A stretch of DNA of 61,090 bases from Flavobacteriales bacterium (GCA_021741155.1 JAIOYP010000020.1:1-61090), one strand, 5' to 3'. Positions 16,817-26,582 are shown, counted from the stretch's first letter. Translations and numbers: made by a program. Notes: generated from the letters alone by a model not told the origin.

Positions 16817-18196
16817 TCAGAATGCGTTTTTATTGGAATTTCCAAAAACTGTCATCAGTATGATTCTCACATCCAACCACATATTCCAATTTTCAATGTA
16901 CCAGAGGTCGTGCCGGGTACGTTCCTGTTTCTGTTCTGCTGTTGCCGTTGGGCCACGCCAACCGTTTACCTGTGCCCAACCTGTTATTCCGGGTTTGATA
17001 TAATGCCTTAGCATGTATCCTTCCACCTTCTTTTGCATGTGTTCGTTAAGGTGTCTTCGATGTGGTCGAGGTCCTACAACGCTCATTTCTCCTACAAGTA
17101 CGTTGTAAAACTGAGGTAGCTCATCCAAGCTGTATTTTCTAAGGAATGCTCCAAGTTTGGTAATTCTCGGGTCGTTCTCGACCGTGCTCTTTGAGGCATG
17201 GTCTTGACTATTGTCAACCTTCATGGATCGGAACTTCCAACACTTGAATTCCTCACCCCTAAGCCCTACACGCATAGGTGAATAAAACACTGGTCCTTTG
17301 CTATTCAGTTTTATCATTATCGCAATCAGCACAAACACAGGAAAAAGCAATATGCAGACGGTTAAGGCAAACACCAAATCAAACAATCTCTTGAGTGTCT
17401 TATTCAAGAAATTATCTAGTGTGATTTCTCGGATGTTGACTACTGGAAGATTGCCAAGTGTTTTAATTTCAAACGGCCTGTCAATCAATCTGAAGTAATC
17501 TGGAATCATGCTTATCCTCAATCCATGAAATTCCGATACAGCAATGGCTTTGTTAATCTTCTCCACTTCTAGCAGCGGAATGGCCAGTATCAATCCCTGT
17601 ACCTTGCCTGAAGCTAAGATCCCGTCCAGATCTTCAAGATTGCCAATCACCAGCTCTCTATCAACCATAGACAATTCGGGATTGTCGTCCAAAAAACCTA
17701 CAATGGAATAGCCCATACCCACATCGCTCTTGAGGTATTCGAGCACCTGCTTACCAATTCTGCCTGCGCCAATTATCAGTACGCTCCTCACATGCCTACC
17801 TTGAGACCTGACTCTAACAAGATACCAATTGAAAAAAACGAAGCCAATATTGCGGATAAGAAAAAAGAACAAAATTGTACCGAATAGAACCAAACGGGAA
17901 TAAAACCGCAAATCCAGAACCAAAATCAAGGTGGATACAATCCCCACGAATATCATGAAATCTAATACCTGATTCCGTATCCTTTGAACCAATCCTTCTC
18001 GGAAATGATAGTTCTGAGACGTGAATGCCACTACCACGGTGGCCCAGATAAGAATGATAAGCGGCAGCACCAAGAAGTACTTTCCTGCCTCAAAAGAATT
18101 GTATTTGAGATAGATGCTTCCTAGAAAGGATGCCACTATGATAACAATATCATAGGCAAGAAAAACCCAAACCAGTCTGGAAGTTCTTTCGTTCAT
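16817..18196 (-). CDS. Undecaprenyl-phosphate sugar-1-phosphate transferase (priming)
   Basis: About 459 residues in the WbaP/WcaJ family. Four N-terminal membrane segments come first, then a nucleotide-binding-like domain (VLIIGAGRIGKQVLEYL, about 145), then the catalytic domain beginning KRLFDLVFALTVCILLFP. That domain has KCWKFRSM, KYSLDELPQFYNVLVGEMS, VGPRP and KPGITGWAQVNGWRG. It puts the first sugar phosphate on undecaprenyl phosphate to start the repeat unit; the sugar cannot be read from sequence. The start is at ATG 18196 rather than 18220, because a promoter element lies between them. Confidence 0.92.
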   Translation of the reverse strand: MNERTSRLVWVFLAYDIVIIVASFLGSIYLKYNSFEAGKYFLVLPLIILIWATVVVAFTSQNYHFREGLVQRIRNQVLDFMIFVGIVSTLILVLDLRFYSRLVLFGTILFFFLIRNIGFVFFNWYLVRVRSQGRHVRSVLIIGAGRIGKQVLEYLKSDVGMGYSIVGFLDDNPELSMVDRELVIGNLEDLDGILASGKVQGLILAIPLLEVEKINKAIAVSEFHGLRISMIPDYFRLIDRPFEIKTLGNLPVVNIREITLDNFLNKTLKRLFDLVFALTVCILLFPVFVLIAIMIKLNSKGPVFYSPMRVGLRGEEFKCWKFRSMKVDNSQDHASKSTVENDPRITKLGAFLRKYSLDELPQFYNVLVGEMSVVGPRPHRRHLNEHMQKKVEGYMLRHYIKPGITGWAQVNGWRGPTATAEQKQERTRHDLWYIENWNMWLDVRIILMTVFGNSNKNAF

Positions 18197-18207
18197 CGTT
18201 CCAAGGT

Positions 18208-18215
18208 CAAATGTA
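18208..18215 (-). promoter_or_regulatory. -7 element (TACATTTG, minus strand) for the priming transferase
   Basis: On the minus strand TACATTTG is a perfect TAnnTTTG element, 11 nt before the ATG at 18196. It would give the priming transferase and wzi-like gene their own promoter inside the leftward gene series. Confidence 0.5.
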
Positions 18216-18277
18216 ACCAATTACCATTGGTGCGGATGCCGTTTAGCAAGTCTAGAATTCCCTAAGAAAGCCGTTTC

Positions 18278-20176
18278 TTAGTTGGAGTGCCCGTTCGGAA
18301 AATGTTGACGATTCCATAACTCTAAGGAAATGAGTGTAAACAGGAGTTTGGAATGATCGTGAGTATTGGCAAAGTGCTGTTTCACTATCAAATCAAGTCT
18401 ATCTCCGTTCAGAATCCTATTTTTCACAAGTGTTGAGTTGCCAAAAAGTTCAATGACCTGACTCCTCAGTTCTTCGCGCAGCCAGATTCTAAGCGGTGCT
18501 TCAAATCCATGTTTCGGCCTATTCAGAATATCTTTATGAATTCGATTCTTGAAAATCTCCTTTAGAATGTATTTGGTGGTGAGGCCCTTCATTTTGAATT
18601 CATCCCTGATGCGATAGGAGGTTTCAATCAATTCATGGTCAAGAAACGGGACACGAACCTCAAGCGAGCGAGCCATGCTCATGCGGTCTTCTTTGATGAG
18701 GTAATTGTTAGGAAGAATGGTCTTCAAATCGGCATAGGATGCCTTGGTTAGAAAACTCTGTGAAGGAAACGTATCGAACACCTGTTCTACTGTAATCTCG
18801 GTATTCTTTCCAATCTTCTGGTTCATTTCCTCCGACAGCAAAAGTGTTCTTTCCGAATCGGTCAGCATATGGAACGAACGGTCGTAGCGTTCTCCCAATG
18901 GCTGCTTGGCACTTTCCAAAAACTTCAACACTCTTCTTTTGAAACTCTTCTTATTGCTGGAATTAGGCAGAAACCTAGATACCTGTATCATTGCATCGAT
19001 TACCATTTGCGGTGTCTGGTCGAACACCTCAGATCCTTTATTCAGCCAATAGCGCTCGTATCCCCCAAAAATCTCATCTGCGCCAGCACCGCTGAGTGCA
19101 ACCTTCACATCCTTTTCGGCAAATTCGCTCACGAGATAATTTGGAATAATGGCATAATCGCCCAAGGGTTCATCAATATACCTAACCAAGTTGTCAATTA
19201 GTTCCATGATATTTATGGGCTTCACAACCAAGGCATGATGATCTGTTCCATTGAATTCGGCTGATAGTTTTGCATACTCCAGCTCGTTGTAGCTTTTGGC
19301 ATCAAATCCAATGGAATAGGTTGATATCCGATCTCCCTTCAACTCGGTTGCAACATTGGCTAGAATGGCCGAATCAATTCCTCCACTTAAAAAAACACCT
19401 AACGGAACATCAGCAATCAATCTTCTTTCGACCGCTCGGTAAATGGCTTCTTCAACCACCTTCTTCGACTCGCTAAGCGTTGTGATACGCGGCTTCTCAA
19501 TGTGGTCTTCCAGTTTCCAATAAGGTTCGTTCCGTGTTATTTCTAACGCGAAGTTCACCTTCATCAGGTATCCGGGTCTCAGCTTTGTAATGCCTTCGAA
19601 CATGGATCCATCACCCTGAATATACTTGTATCGAAGCAAGCTGTTAAGCGAATCAGCATCCATTTTCTTTTCGTAAGATGGATGTTGCAGGATGCTCTTA
19701 ATCTCTGATCCATATACAAAGTCGCCAGAAGTGCTGTAGTAATAGATTGGCTTGATACCTAGCCGATCTCTCACCAGCGTGATCTCGTGTTTTTTACGGT
19801 CGTAAATCGAAATGCCGAACATTCCCATCAGTTTGGAGAAGATGGCATCGCCATAAACCTCGTATCCAAGAAGTATTACTTCGGTGTCTCCTTCGGTTTT
19901 GAAAACAACCCCTCTATCCTTCAGTTCTTTTCTCAGTTCTCTGAAGTTGTATATCTCACCATTGAAAACGATGCAAAGAGTAGAATCGGAATTATAAATC
20001 GGTTGGCCGCCTGTGCTCAGGTCTATGATGGCAAGCCTGCGCATGGCCATGCTGAATCCTTCTTCACTGAAAAAACCATCGCTGTCTGGGCCACGATGAA
20101 TAATCTGTTCATTCATTCTGCGGATGACATCCTCAGAATGCCGCTCCTTTGAATAATAGCCGCAAATCCCACACAT
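18278..20176 (-). CDS. asnB: Asparagine synthase-like glutamine amidotransferase (copy 1)
   Basis: The 632-residue protein starts MCGICG, so the N-terminal glutaminase Cys2 is present. The GATase II domain (about 1-210, with NGEIYN and the IHRGPDSDG loop) is followed by the AsnB ATP-pyrophosphatase domain with SGGIDSAILA (about 260) and the LPNNYLIKEDRMSMA region. The family amidates carboxyl groups using glutamine ammonia. Inside polysaccharide loci such proteins are thought to amidate uronic acids rather than make free asparagine. A diverged second copy lies 4.5 kb away. The substrate is inference. Confidence 0.9.
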   Translation of the reverse strand: MCGICGYYSKERHSEDVIRRMNEQIIHRGPDSDGFFSEEGFSMAMRRLAIIDLSTGGQPIYNSDSTLCIVFNGEIYNFRELRKELKDRGVVFKTEGDTEVILLGYEVYGDAIFSKLMGMFGISIYDRKKHEITLVRDRLGIKPIYYYSTSGDFVYGSEIKSILQHPSYEKKMDADSLNSLLRYKYIQGDGSMFEGITKLRPGYLMKVNFALEITRNEPYWKLEDHIEKPRITTLSESKKVVEEAIYRAVERRLIADVPLGVFLSGGIDSAILANVATELKGDRISTYSIGFDAKSYNELEYAKLSAEFNGTDHHALVVKPINIMELIDNLVRYIDEPLGDYAIIPNYLVSEFAEKDVKVALSGAGADEIFGGYERYWLNKGSEVFDQTPQMVIDAMIQVSRFLPNSSNKKSFKRRVLKFLESAKQPLGERYDRSFHMLTDSERTLLLSEEMNQKIGKNTEITVEQVFDTFPSQSFLTKASYADLKTILPNNYLIKEDRMSMARSLEVRVPFLDHELIETSYRIRDEFKMKGLTTKYILKEIFKNRIHKDILNRPKHGFEAPLRIWLREELRSQVIELFGNSTLVKNRILNGDRLDLIVKQHFANTHDHSKLLFTLISLELWNRQHFPNGHSN

Positions 20177-20181
20177 GATTG

Positions 20182-21315
20182 TTACTTCTTGTCGGCAAGT
20201 AATAGTTCGTACTGCTCGCGATAATACTGGGTCATGGCATCACCTGAATATTGAGTCAGCACTTTCTGTTTTGCCTTCAGGGCTTTCTTGTTTGCAATAT
20301 CCCGATTGGCGTAATACCATTTCAGTTTCTCGGCCAAATCCACGTAATCCTTATCCTTGAAAAAGGTTACTTCTGTATCGTCAAAAACTGCCGTGTTCTC
20401 AGGAATGTCGCTTGCAATGATGGGCGTTCCAGATAGCGCAACCTCAAGCAGCATAATTGACATGCCTTCTGTTTCGGACGGGAACACGAACACCTCAGAC
20501 TGGCCAATCAAATCTAGTAAAGTGGCCTTGTTTCCGATATAATCGGTCATATGAACCTTCAATCCTTTTCCGAGTACCTCCAATTCCTTCAAATAATTTC
20601 CAGTATGATTCAGCTCTCCAGCAATCAGAATATCCTTTTCAAAATTGAGTGCGCCCAAGGCTTTTAGCATGGTGTGAACTCCCTTTGTTGACATTATTCT
20701 TCGAGCACCAAATGAAACGTATGGCTTGGAGATGCCATGGGTGCTGAGCACTTTCTCTGCTTCAGAACCACTCAAGTCTTTCAATGGCTCCACACCATTG
20801 GGAATGAACAGCACATCTCTACCATATCGCTCTTTATACGTTACAGAAAGGGGCTGAGAAATTACAGTGAGCCGCGCTTTGGAACGTACAAAAATGCGTT
20901 CGTTCATTTTGAAATAGAGCTTCGCGATGGGGCCCCATTTATCACGCACATAGGGCGACTCGTGCGAGGTGGCCAATATTCGCTTGTACTTGATGGAAAG
21001 TAGCGGAAGGAAAAATGCCGCATCAATCTTGCGCACATGCAGCAAGTCGTAGTTGGCCTTGAACATTAGGTGGAAATAGCACTTTACGAGGTAGATAAAA
21101 ACACCGAGCCCTTTTATTGGCACTTCATCAAACTGAACCACATTCACCCCTGGAACATTGGTAGTGGCCTGCGAATGGGTGTAACAGTAAATGGTAATCT
21201 CGTACTCATCCTTAAGGTTGCGGATTAAATTCTCGGTTGTTCGACTTACTCCTCCTTTGGATGGGAAGTACTTCACTCCAAAAAACGCCAAACTGTTCTT
21301 CTTTTTTTCGCTCAC
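20182..21315 (-). CDS. Glycosyltransferase family 4
   Basis: The 377-residue protein has the GT-B plan. The N-terminal half contains FPSKGGVSRTTENLIRNL, typical of acceptor-side loops. The C-terminal half contains the donor motif FVFPSETEGMSIMLLEVALSG (in part), the EX7E-like signature of GT4, then TPIIASDIPEN. The start is a GTG with no nearby ATG. It is 5 bp downstream of its follower asnB. Donor and linkage cannot be told. Confidence 0.85.
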   Translation of the reverse strand: MSEKKKNSLAFFGVKYFPSKGGVSRTTENLIRNLKDEYEITIYCYTHSQATTNVPGVNVVQFDEVPIKGLGVFIYLVKCYFHLMFKANYDLLHVRKIDAAFFLPLLSIKYKRILATSHESPYVRDKWGPIAKLYFKMNERIFVRSKARLTVISQPLSVTYKERYGRDVLFIPNGVEPLKDLSGSEAEKVLSTHGISKPYVSFGARRIMSTKGVHTMLKALGALNFEKDILIAGELNHTGNYLKELEVLGKGLKVHMTDYIGNKATLLDLIGQSEVFVFPSETEGMSIMLLEVALSGTPIIASDIPENTAVFDDTEVTFFKDKDYVDLAEKLKWYYANRDIANKKALKAKQKVLTQYSGDAMTQYYREQYELLLADKK

Positions 21316-21340
21316 TTTGATTCCGCTTCTGTTCTTGATT

Positions 21341-22495
21341 TTACTTCACGTTCTGCTCGATGAATTGCTCGTAGCGTTCAACGAATCTTTCCTCTCCATA
21401 TTCGTTTTTCAGCTTTTCGTAGCTCCTTGCCCCAAACTCATTTCTCATTCTGGGTGAGGAAATAAGTTCTGAAAGACCCTTTGCCAAAGTCGGAACATCT
21501 CCAATCTCGGCAAGAAAACCATTCTTTTCAGAATCAACCAATCGACCATTATCTCCTGCTCTCGTAGCAACAATGGGTAGCGAGAAGCTCATGGCCTCCA
21601 TCACAGCATTGGAAAGCCCCTCGAACAACGATGTCATGAGAAAAATATCTGCATCACGATAATAATCATCCATATTGGCAGGGTTGATTACTATTTCCAC
21701 ACGGTCTGTCAAATCAAACTCGGCAACCCACTGCCGAACCTGATGTTCCAAATCTCCCCAGCCCACGGCTAGATACCTGAAAGATAAACCATCGCTTTTC
21801 AGCTTCGACATAACACGAATAGCTGTCAAATAATCCTTCTGATTGGTAAATCTACCTACAGAAAGGATTGTAACCAAACGCTCTGGGCGATGAACAACGA
21901 GCTTTTTGCCAATATCAAAACAGTTTGGAATGACCACGGCCTTTTCTTTTCTAAATCCTTTTTGACCTAAAAGGGTTACCCCACAATAATTATTGAAAAT
22001 AGAAAGATTATTCACATAGTTGTGTAGGAATCTTTCGGCAGGTTCCTTCTTAGGGTCAAGCACCGAATTTCTGATTCCTCCAACTTTCAGCTTTACTCCA
22101 GCCAGCCAGCCAATAATCCCACCAACCATATTGGCCAGTAGCAGGTAGGTAAATAGAACTTCTATGTTCCGACTCTTCAATTCTCTGTAAAAGGAAAACG
22201 GTTTTGTTAACCATGAACCGTGTAATGAAATTATATCAACGCTGGTAACTGCTATTCGGTCAAGAAACTTATGGTCTACCTGCTCGGGATAATAAACGAA
22301 TACATGCACCGTATGCCTTCCGCTAAGCAAACGAGCCAAAATCATGGCCTGCTTTTCAGCGCCTCCAGGAGTAAGCGACCTCAGCAAAAAGCCAATATTC
22401 CTACCTCCTCCGATTTTTTTGACGTTATCCTTCAACCCTTTAGCGCAATCAACTATTCTCAATTTCTTTTGACAATCACCGCATTGCTCAAGCAA
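21341..22495 (-). CDS. Glycosyltransferase family 4 (start uncertain)
   Basis: GT4 features are clear: IGFLLRSLTPGGAEKQAMILA at the usual N-terminal position, LSVGRFTNQKDYLTAI in the middle, and FLMTSLFEGLSNAVMEAMSF with LPIVATRAGDNG at the donor site. The start is a problem. The open frame reaches a TTG at 22495, but the first 30 residues (Cys-rich, MLEQCGDCQ) are not GT4-like, and no ATG lies before NIGFLLRS. A GGAGGAGG stretch sits just before NIGFLL. Either a TTG is used or the original start was lost when the upstream sequence changed. Confidence 0.8.
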   Translation of the reverse strand: MLEQCGDCQKKLRIVDCAKGLKDNVKKIGGGRNIGFLLRSLTPGGAEKQAMILARLLSGRHTVHVFVYYPEQVDHKFLDRIAVTSVDIISLHGSWLTKPFSFYRELKSRNIEVLFTYLLLANMVGGIIGWLAGVKLKVGGIRNSVLDPKKEPAERFLHNYVNNLSIFNNYCGVTLLGQKGFRKEKAVVIPNCFDIGKKLVVHRPERLVTILSVGRFTNQKDYLTAIRVMSKLKSDGLSFRYLAVGWGDLEHQVRQWVAEFDLTDRVEIVINPANMDDYYRDADIFLMTSLFEGLSNAVMEAMSFSLPIVATRAGDNGRLVDSEKNGFLAEIGDVPTLAKGLSELISSPRMRNEFGARSYEKLKNEYGEERFVERYEQFIEQNVK

Positions 22496-22634
22496 ATGTC
22501 AAATGCCTTATCAACAAACGGAACGATTTTCAAATCATACTTTACCGCACGCACCTCAGGTGACTTCTTTTCAAAATATACTGGTTTGTCAATATCAAGT
22601 GCTCTGATGTTCCGCACAAGTAGCTTACCCAAAC
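22496..22634 (-). other. Orphan open-frame fragment between epimerase and GT4 genes
   Basis: On the minus strand a frame different from both neighbours is open for about 64 codons, from after a TAA inside the epimerase 3' end to a TGA inside the GT4 5' end. It includes RALDIDKPVYFEKKSPE and DKAFDICLSNAV. It reads like coding sequence but has no ATG, only TTG or GTG starts. It matches no family I recognise. It may be a remnant of a deleted gene; a short real gene is less likely. Confidence 0.3.
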
Positions 22635-23594
22635 CTAATAACTCTTCTGAGTATTAATCTTCCAAGCAACAAATTCAGAAAGGCCTTCCTCCTTACTGTA
22701 CTTTGGGGCGTAACTTAGAATCCTCTTTGCCTTGGAGATATCGGCAAAGGTAATATCCACATCACCCAGTTGCTTGTCCATTCTATTGATAATTGCTTTT
22801 CTACCAATGATTTCTTCTAACGAACTTATCAGTTCGGCAAGTGTAATGGTTGTAGATTCACCTAGATTGAGAACGTGATAACCACTAAGCTTATCCATAC
22901 TCTTAACAATTCCGTCAACGATGTCTGAGACGAACGTGTAGTCGCGTGCTGAACTGCCGTCTCCGAACACTGGTATAGGTTTACCTTTTAGAATGAGGTC
23001 TGTGAATTTGTGTATCGCAAGATCTGGTCTCTGCCTCGGGCCATAAACTGTGAAGAAGCGAAGACACGTTATATCGCATCCATAAAGATGGTGGAAAGTG
23101 TGACAGAGCAGTTCTCCTGCCTTCTTTGTAGCTGCATAGGGAGATATGGGATTGTCAACTGAATCATCTTCAGAAAAAGGCGTTTTCTTGTTGTTTCCGT
23201 AAACTGATGAAGAGGAAGCAAATACCATTCTTCTGAGCCCGAGGTCTTGCATTATCTGAAGAAGGTTCAGTGTACCCATTACGTTGACATCGTAATATTC
23301 CTTCGGAGATTCGATGGAAGGACGAACTCCGGCTTTCGCGGCAAGATGTACCACTGTGTATGGCATATGTTCGCAAAAAACCGCTCGCATCTTTTCCTCG
23401 TCACGAATATCGGCCTCAACCAGCGTAAAATTCGGGTTAGCCCGTGCCTGCTTAATGTTCGATTCCTTAATCTTTCGGTCATAGAACGGATCGAAATTGT
23501 CTATGGACACAACTTTGAATCCATCCTTCAGAAGTCTGTCCGTCAAATTCGATCCTATAAATCCTGCTCCCCCTGTAATCAGTATTGTCTTCAT
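22635..23594 (-). CDS. NAD-dependent sugar epimerase, UDP-glucuronate 4-epimerase-like
   Basis: A 319-residue extended SDR. It has the Rossmann motif TGGAGFIGSNL (residues 7-17), the catalytic YAATK and the VFASSSSVYG strand. VSIDNFDPFYDRKIKE and CLRFFTVYGPRQRPD are features of UDP-glucuronate/GlcNAcA 4-epimerases (CapI/WbpP type) more than of GalE. It would convert UDP-GlcA to UDP-GalA or the N-acetyl analogue. No UDP-glucose dehydrogenase gene is in the window. The start ATG overlaps the stop of the upstream GT by 4 bp (ATGA), so translation is coupled. Confidence 0.82.
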   Translation of the reverse strand: MKTILITGGAGFIGSNLTDRLLKDGFKVVSIDNFDPFYDRKIKESNIKQARANPNFTLVEADIRDEEKMRAVFCEHMPYTVVHLAAKAGVRPSIESPKEYYDVNVMGTLNLLQIMQDLGLRRMVFASSSSVYGNNKKTPFSEDDSVDNPISPYAATKKAGELLCHTFHHLYGCDITCLRFFTVYGPRQRPDLAIHKFTDLILKGKPIPVFGDGSSARDYTFVSDIVDGIVKSMDKLSGYHVLNLGESTTITLAELISSLEEIIGRKAIINRMDKQLGDVDITFADISKAKRILSYAPKYSKEEGLSEFVAWKINTQKSY

Positions 23595-24682
23595 TCAACT
23601 ATTTTCTTCAAACATTCTTTATACACCTGCAAAAAATTCGTTGTCATCTGATCTATTCCAAACTTCTGCTGGACAATTTCTTTACCTCTCGCCCCCATTT
23701 CCTTGGCAAAATCACAATCATTAAGCAATTCCATCTCCCGACTGGTAAGATCATCACTGCTAAATGGTTTCAAAAGATAGCCGCTCTTTCCGTCTTCTAT
23801 CAATTCGGGTGTTCCTCCGTTATTGGATGCTAAAATTGGTTTTCCAAGAGAAGCAAACTCCAGTAGAGCATTGGAAATTCCTTCTCCATACGTACACAAT
23901 ACACCAATGTCGCAAATACTCATAATAGATTCAACATCGTCTTGTTTTCCCAAAAACCTAATGTTGGGCAGAAACTCAGTCGGAATCATGGCTCTAATAA
24001 CGGAATCATCTCCAGAGCCAACACAAATGAATGTGACGTCTTTTCGTTGAATCAAAACCTCAATAGCTGCTTTAATGAATGTGTTATAATCCTTCTTATC
24101 TGAGAAAGTAGCTATCATTCCAATCACGTACTTACCGTATATGCTGAAACGCTTTCTGACCAAATCTGAGTTTGGCAGATTACGTACTCTTTCAAAATTG
24201 AAGCCATTGTAAATAACCTGACTTTTGTGAAGCGGAGCCTGATAAATGTTCAATCCGGCATAGCTATTTGCAACAATTTTATCAGAAAAAGGAAAGGTTA
24301 ATCTATGATTGAAGAATCCTTTGGACAATTCCTGAGGCGCATTGGTGATTTGGCTATTAATCATCGGTATTCTGAACAATACTTTAGCAGGTATGGCATA
24401 TACAGCCACCATGTTTCCCCATACGTGAATCAAATCGGGTTTTATTTGCTTTACTAGTTTAAAAAAGAGAAAGAATATTCTAGGATCCTTCTTCAAATAC
24501 TTTCGCTCAACATAGTGGATTGTAACAGGCAGCTCATGTATCTCCTTGTAATGAATCTCTCTCTTGGTTAGCACAAGGTCGAGCGTCATGTTCTCTATTG
24601 TACTCAAGCGCTTAAGGAGTTCGACCAATCGTCTCTCCTTACCCCCAGACCTAAGGTTTTCTATAAAAAAGAGTATTCTCAA
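23591..24682 (-). CDS. Glycosyltransferase family 4
   Basis: The 363-residue GT-B enzyme has ENLRSGGKERRLVELLKRL at the N-terminus, IGMIATFSDKKDYNTFIKAA at the start of the donor half, and GVLCTYGEGISNALLEFASLG then KPILASNNGGTPELI at the nucleotide-sugar site. It starts at a TTG directly after the TAG of asnB copy 2, with no spacer, so it depends on translation of the upstream gene. Confidence 0.87.
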   Translation of the reverse strand: MRILFFIENLRSGGKERRLVELLKRLSTIENMTLDLVLTKREIHYKEIHELPVTIHYVERKYLKKDPRIFFLFFKLVKQIKPDLIHVWGNMVAVYAIPAKVLFRIPMINSQITNAPQELSKGFFNHRLTFPFSDKIVANSYAGLNIYQAPLHKSQVIYNGFNFERVRNLPNSDLVRKRFSIYGKYVIGMIATFSDKKDYNTFIKAAIEVLIQRKDVTFICVGSGDDSVIRAMIPTEFLPNIRFLGKQDDVESIMSICDIGVLCTYGEGISNALLEFASLGKPILASNNGGTPELIEDGKSGYLLKPFSSDDLTSREMELLNDCDFAKEMGARGKEIVQQKFGIDQMTTNFLQVYKECLKKIVE

Positions 24683-26542
24683 CTACTTGTTTCTTTGAAG
24701 CCAAGATTCAAGGTAAAGCAAATTCCAGATCTTATAACTGAAATCGCGGGTTCCTTTGAGGTGACCGTCAATGATTTTTTTGGTCTGGTCAGGTTTTATA
24801 TACTCTGCGATTAAAGCTGAATTTGAGAGCAACAAATCATTCACATATTGTTTTAGATCATCTTTAAACCAAACAGACAGCGGTACTCCGAATCCTTGCT
24901 TGGGGTGACTAACGGTGGATTGTGGAAGATACGGCTTCATGGTGTTTTTCAAGATCATTTTTAACCCTTTGTCATTAATCTTAAAATGTGAGGGAATCTT
25001 TGCCGACAGCTCAAAAAGTTTGTGATCGAGAAGTGGTACTCTTACCTCAAGAGAATTGAGCATGCTTACCCGATCAACCTTGGTCAATATATCATCAACT
25101 AGATAGTTTTTCATGTCATTACCTTGCATTTTCGAAATGAAGTCGGCATCAATAGAATCAATTGTTGATATCATGTGATTTTCAGACAATTGCCCAGCAA
25201 GCTTTTGCTTAAATCGATCTGTGTAGATATGCGTGCGTTCGTATGGGTTAAATAATCCGTTATACGCTCCTAGATAATTCGAATCCACAGAAAGATAATA
25301 GGAAAGCCCTTTGCCCCCCATGGAATTTGGCAGCAACGCATGCATAGACCCGAAAACTGCTTTATTCACTACGCGGTTGTTCATAGGCCGTTCGTGCAGT
25401 TTCCTCATTTTAGCATAGCGCTGGTATCCTGCAAAAACCTCATCACCGCCATCTCCAGACAGTGCTACTGTTACGTGTTCTCTTGCAAATTTGGAAACAT
25501 AGTAAGTTGGAATGGCAGAACTGTCAGCAAAAGGTTCGTCATACGCATCAACAAGTGTGTCCATCAGGCCTATTGATTCCGGTTCCACAATCATCTCATG
25601 ATGTTCTGTGCCATATTTCTCAGCAAGTACCCGCGCGTGATCAAGCTCATTGAACTTGGCCTCTTTAAAACCGATGGAGAATGTTTTGATAGGCCGATCT
25701 GATGCCATTGCCATCATGGCAACAACTGCGCTTGAATCGATTCCTCCACTCAGAAAAGCTCCGAGTGGCACATCAGCAATCATTCTCAATTTGACCGATT
25801 CCTGAATAAGTGCTAACACTCGTTCTTCCCACTCGGATTCCTTTATCGAAAAATCGGGCTGGAATGATATATCCCAGTATTTTCTCTCTTGAAATAAACC
25901 GTTGTTCAGATTCAACACGAATGTGAACCCGGGTTTCAACTTCTTGATAGTTGTAAAAATAGATCTGTCACTAAGAATGTAGCCATAAGCAACATAATCG
26001 TCCAGTGCTGCCACGTTCAGTTCATACTGCACTCCATTGGCTGCTTTTATAACCTTAATCTCAGACCCCCAAACGAATTGGCTATTATCGAGATAATAGT
26101 AAAATGGCTTAATACCGAATCTGTCTCGCGCACCAAAAAGAAGGTTTTTCCGTTGATCCCAGATAACAAACGCGAACATTCCCCGAAGATGGTCCACACA
26201 GTTCTCTCCATACTCCTCATATAGATTAACGATGACCTCAGTGTCCGTTTTGGTTTTGAATTGATACCCTTTCTGAATGAGTTTCTCGCGCTCCTCTTGA
26301 AAATTGTAAACCTCCCCGTTAAAGGTTATCCAAATATTGCCATGTGCATTGGACAGCGGTTGATGACCAGTATGAAGGTCGATGATACTAAGCCGCCTGA
26401 AACCCAGTCCCACATTGTCCTTTACATAATAACCATCATCATCAGGGCCCCTGTGAATAATAGTGTCCGCCATTCGCTTAATCTCCAACTGATCAACCGA
26501 ACGGTTTTTGTCAAAATAAACCTTACCTGCTATACCGCACAT
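24683..26542 (-). CDS. asnB: Asparagine synthase-like glutamine amidotransferase (copy 2)
   Basis: The 619-residue protein has Cys2 (MCGIAG), IHRGPDDDGYY, NGEVYN and the synthetase P-loop SGGIDSSAVVAMM (about residue 260), all as in active AsnB. It is clearly diverged from copy 1 (different N-terminal insert DKNRSVDQLEIKR), so it is not a recent duplication. Two glutamine amidotransferases in one glycan locus suggest two separate amidation steps. It has its own -7 element 33 bp upstream and heads a leftward transcript that includes GT4, the epimerase, two more GT4 and copy 1. Confidence 0.9.
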   Translation of the reverse strand: MCGIAGKVYFDKNRSVDQLEIKRMADTIIHRGPDDDGYYVKDNVGLGFRRLSIIDLHTGHQPLSNAHGNIWITFNGEVYNFQEEREKLIQKGYQFKTKTDTEVIVNLYEEYGENCVDHLRGMFAFVIWDQRKNLLFGARDRFGIKPFYYYLDNSQFVWGSEIKVIKAANGVQYELNVAALDDYVAYGYILSDRSIFTTIKKLKPGFTFVLNLNNGLFQERKYWDISFQPDFSIKESEWEERVLALIQESVKLRMIADVPLGAFLSGGIDSSAVVAMMAMASDRPIKTFSIGFKEAKFNELDHARVLAEKYGTEHHEMIVEPESIGLMDTLVDAYDEPFADSSAIPTYYVSKFAREHVTVALSGDGGDEVFAGYQRYAKMRKLHERPMNNRVVNKAVFGSMHALLPNSMGGKGLSYYLSVDSNYLGAYNGLFNPYERTHIYTDRFKQKLAGQLSENHMISTIDSIDADFISKMQGNDMKNYLVDDILTKVDRVSMLNSLEVRVPLLDHKLFELSAKIPSHFKINDKGLKMILKNTMKPYLPQSTVSHPKQGFGVPLSVWFKDDLKQYVNDLLLSNSALIAEYIKPDQTKKIIDGHLKGTRDFSYKIWNLLYLESWLQRNK

Positions 26543-26574
26543 CCCTAGTCATTTGAGCTCTTTTAGCTGTGTTG

Positions 26575-26582
26575 CAAACCTA
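26575..26582 (-). promoter_or_regulatory. -7 element (TAGGTTTG, minus strand) for asnB copy 2
   Basis: TAGGTTTG on the minus strand is a perfect TAnnTTTG match, 32 nt upstream of the ATG. The 100-bp gap here is the largest in this part of the leftward series, which supports an internal promoter. Confidence 0.5.
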
